64,000 nt of DNA from Candidatus Poribacteria bacterium. GTDB taxonomy: Bacteria > Poribacteria > WGA-4E > WGA-3G. The stretch lies in contig PYIY01000208.1 of assembly GCA_003635195.1 (NCBI GenBank), positions 1 to 64,000 of the forward strand, given 5' to 3'. The position numbers were made by a program, and so were the translations under genes. Below, in pieces: positions 61,708 to 64,000 of the stretch; position 1 is the first letter of the stretch, and each line of letters begins with the position of its first letter. The notes beneath the pieces are model-generated. The model searched no databases and was not told where the DNA came from. It saw only the letters and a list, made by a program, of their open reading frames with translations.

Positions 61708-62201
61708 ACTTGTTTAACCAAGACAAGATAGTTTATAGTCTGGATACAAGCTCACTAATTGAAGCATATCGCCTTCTGTATCCAATGGAAAACTTCCCAG
61801 CCTTGTGGCAAGAATTGGAGAAACTGATAACAAATGATCGACTTAAAATGTCTGAGTTCGTTTTTGAGGAAGCTATGCGGGATGAAGTTTTAGATAAGTG
61901 GTGTCGTGACAAAGGATTGAAACCATATCTTGAACTGAAGGTTGATGATTCAGACCAAATAGTAGTTCATAATATTTTATCAGAGTACTCAGGAATGCTA
62001 AATCTTAAAAAAGGGACATCAGGAGTAGATCCATGGGTTATAGCTTTAGCAATGAAATTTCAAAATGGTGTTGTTGTAACGGAAGAAAAATCAACCGGAA
62101 ACCTGCAACACCCAAGAATCCCTGATATATGCAAGGTTTACAATATTGAATGTATCACGATAACTGGTATTGTAAGAAAAGAAAATTGGATATTTGAATA
62201 G
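61704..62201 (+). CDS. DUF4411 (PIN-like) protein, probable toxin
   Basis: The 165-residue protein matches DUF4411: KIVYSLDTSSLIEAYR with an early Asp, FVFEEAMRDEVLDKW, VDPWVIALAMKFQNGVVVTEE, and the end CKVYNIECITITGIV. These are the positions of the acidic residues of PIN-like RNases (D, E, D). It is coupled to the ImmA gene through an ATGA overlap. Families of this pair are predicted type II toxin-antitoxin modules; toxicity is inferred, not shown. Confidence 0.82.
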   Translation: MNLFNQDKIVYSLDTSSLIEAYRLLYPMENFPALWQELEKLITNDRLKMSEFVFEEAMRDEVLDKWCRDKGLKPYLELKVDDSDQIVVHNILSEYSGMLNLKKGTSGVDPWVIALAMKFQNGVVVTEEKSTGNLQHPRIPDICKVYNIECITITGIVRKENWIFE

Positions 62202-62283
62202 CCAGAAAACAATATTGCGCTTGATCTAAAATCGTAGATATGCTACGTTACTGAGAAATTTACGGAGATGGAACCCAAAATAC

Positions 62284-64000
62284 GTGAATTCGCCCAAACG
62301 CCCAAACCAAGATGCCCTCTATCAAGCACTCAATATCTATTGCGATGCGATGCGTCCGTTTATTCTCAGAAACCTAAAAACGGTGCATAGCTTATCACCA
62401 GAAGATCAATTTCAAAATGAAGCGGACATAGACTTTGGCGACTTCCCACATCTCTTCAGAAAGTACTGGCACGATGCCTTTAAACAACGCTTCGATCCAG
62501 ATCGGGATGTTCGCAGTGCTGTGGGCATAATAACTGAAGCGCGAAATAACACCTTCCATACCGAAACAGAAGACCTCACTTCAGGATATGCCTTGGCTCG
62601 GCTTCACGAAATTGCCGATATACTCGGACAAATCAATGTCCCTGAACAAAAACAAAAAGTCGAAGCCATCCGCGATAAGTTGTTAGCCAGTGCCGCATCA
62701 ACTGCAGAGGTAAAACCGATACTACCACGCAGAAAGGTAACGGAGCTCACCCCGTGGCGCGATGTCATACGTCCCAATACCGATGTTATCGAAGGCACCT
62801 TCCGAAAGTCGGAATTCGCTGCGGACCTCCAAGAGGTTTTTGAGGGAAGAGCGAAGACTCCAGAATACGGCGAAACCGACATCTTTTTCGATCAGACCTA
62901 TATCACCCCTGGACTTCGAGAATTATTAATCAATACTTTAAAGCGGCTCGGTGGCAAAAGTGGTGACCCAGTTATCCAGCTCAAAACCGGTTTCGGGGGT
63001 GGAAAAACGCATAGTCTTATTGCGCTCTATCATCTCGTTACTGGGATAAATATCCTCAGAGACCTTCCAAGGGAGGGTAAGTTCGCGCGGCTTCGGGAAG
63101 AAATAGATGATATCCTGGAGGAAGCAGAATGGGATCCTGACACGCCGCTTGATGCCAATGTCTCTGTTCTCGTCGGCACTTATCTTTCGACGACCGATGC
63201 AGATGAAACCAAACAGGGAGACCCGCTCAACACACTTTGGGGGATGATGGCGGATCAACTCGGTGGACAGGATGCCTATAACATCATCGGTAAAGCTGCA
63301 CGGAAAGAGAGGGCACCCGGTGGAAAGCAGTTGGACGAACTTTTTGAACAGGTTGGTCCCTCTGTCATCCTAATAGATGAACTTGTCGCCTACGTCCGTA
63401 ACGTGCAAGGCGTTACGCGAGAAAGCATCTATACCTTTTTTCAGACCCTCACAGAGTCCGTAAACAGATCCCAAAATGTTACGCTCGTTGTTACGTTACC
63501 AGAGGGACAGGTGCAAGCTGGGGGAGAAGGTGGGATAACTGTTCTTGACACGCTTGAGTCTATCCTTGAACGGATTGATGCTGTCTCCATTCCCTTAGAA
63601 GTTGACAATGCATTTGAGGTGGTGCGCAGGCGGTTATTCGGTAGTGTAATTGACGAGACAGAACGCGACCTGACCTGCGAAGCGTTCCGAAAGATGTATC
63701 AGAACTCGCGCGGTGAATACCCTGACAACGTCAGCGATCAACACTATCTGCAGCGGATGAAAGATTGCTACCCGATCCACCCTGAGATATTTGATCGACT
63801 CTTTGAGGACTGGGCAGTGATTCCCGGATTTCAACGGACCCGAGGTGTCTTGCGGATCATGGCAACCTGCATCTCTCGGCTCTACCAAGAACAGGATCCC
63901 TCTCTGTTGATAATGCCAGCGAATCTCACACTCGACGATCCGGCACTCGCCGACGAATTCACCAGACTGCTTGCCAAGTCCGGAGGCAATTGGGACCCTG
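62284..64000 (+). CDS. DUF499-type AAA+ ATPase with Swt1-like HEPN N terminus (partial)
   Basis: The frame is open to the window end (572 codons). The N terminus (ALYQALNIYCDAMRPFILRN) leads to ITEARNNTFHTE, whose R87-N-N-T-F-H92 fits the Rx4H motif of HEPN RNases as in Swt1-like domains. An ATPase domain follows with Walker A GFGGGKTH (236-243) and Walker B VILIDELVAYV (Asp365, Glu366). The C-terminal part is cut off. Family knowledge: DUF499/COG1483 ATPases occur in defence islands, often with DUF1156 methylases. The start is a GTG with weak support; an ATG 66 bases later is an alternative. Confidence 0.78.
   Translation, partial: MNSPKRPNQDALYQALNIYCDAMRPFILRNLKTVHSLSPEDQFQNEADIDFGDFPHLFRKYWHDAFKQRFDPDRDVRSAVGIITEARNNTFHTETEDLTSGYALARLHEIADILGQINVPEQKQKVEAIRDKLLASAASTAEVKPILPRRKVTELTPWRDVIRPNTDVIEGTFRKSEFAADLQEVFEGRAKTPEYGETDIFFDQTYITPGLRELLINTLKRLGGKSGDPVIQLKTGFGGGKTHSLIALYHLVTGINILRDLPREGKFARLREEIDDILEEAEWDPDTPLDANVSVLVGTYLSTTDADETKQGDPLNTLWGMMADQLGGQDAYNIIGKAARKERAPGGKQLDELFEQVGPSVILIDELVAYVRNVQGVTRESIYTFFQTLTESVNRSQNVTLVVTLPEGQVQAGGEGGITVLDTLESILERIDAVSIPLEVDNAFEVVRRRLFGSVIDETERDLTCEAFRKMYQNSRGEYPDNVSDQHYLQRMKDCYPIHPEIFDRLFEDWAVIPGFQRTRGVLRIMATCISRLYQEQDPSLLIMPANLTLDDPALADEFTRLLAKSGGNWDP

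Noticed and set aside
1-64000. tRNA, rRNA or a phage attachment site
   Set aside because: No cloverleaf, rRNA segment or integrase with direct repeats was recognised by eye; a covariance search could still find a short RNA.

Overview
This 64 kb window is bacterial chromosome. Its gene families point to Candidatus Poribacteria or a close relative: a CxPSR sulfatase, phytanoyl-CoA dioxygenase, long UxaA-type hydrolase, fumarylacetoacetase family, Gfo/Idh/MocA, FG-GAP/ASPIC protein, LamG and DUF1080-like secreted proteins, formylglycine-enzyme-like domains, and several ECF sigma factors with C-terminal extensions. Spacers are short and carry recurring repeats. The taxonomic call is an inference from gene content; no rRNA, tRNA or CRISPR array was seen.

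Layout. 0-1 kb: a complete IS630-type element with a probable -1 frameshift. 0.9-3.5 kb: exported proteins and lipoproteins of unknown function. 3.5-15 kb: catabolic genes (crotonase, UxaA, O-methyltransferase, PhyH, FGE-sialidase fusion), a classical ECF sigma / anti-sigma / HtrA-like cluster, a membrane phospholipase D, and a small non-autonomous element with the same ends as the IS630 copy. 15-19 kb: a second ECF sigma locus, then a cadherin gene fragment cut by a TnpB element. 19.8-30 kb: LamG protein, two cyclophilin lipoproteins, LecA-like lectin, DUF1844, ART-like/HEAT protein, a K+ channel-like protein with an altered filter, YifB/ComM, sulfatase, methyltransferase, phosphoesterase. 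30-35 kb: ABC ATPase, a fused MNT-HEPN gene, FAH and SDR enzymes, lipoprotein and a broken PD40 gene. 35-40.4 kb: an operon led by an ECF sigma factor with a membrane segment and C-terminal module. 40.5-55 kb: multihaem-TPR cytochrome, SelA, FGE-like lipoprotein, ABC ATPase, AddA-like helicase-nuclease, two DUF1080-like secreted proteins, Gfo/Idh/MocA, CRTAC1-type protein, Cu/Zn SOD. 55.8-59.8 kb (minus): ECF sigma-TM-Kelch fusion, secreted Kelch protein, secreted LamG protein. 60-64 kb: a probable toxin-antitoxin pair and the start of a DUF499-type ATPase, probably the edge of a defence island.

Two signals stand out. First, the sigma factors at 35.1 and 57.8 kb are nearly the same over their first 290 residues (sigma regions, linker, one membrane helix, juxtamembrane motif) and then carry unrelated C-terminal modules. 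In each operon the fused module is encoded again as a separate exported or anchored protein. This suggests a modular family of membrane-tethered sigma factors sensing envelope or surface material. Second, five secreted non-lipoproteins with unrelated folds (LamG, DUF1080-like, Kelch), and probably one PD40 pseudogene, end in the same short tail, consensus KLATxWGxLK. It looks like a C-terminal sorting or attachment signal. Both are inferences that comparative searches could test.
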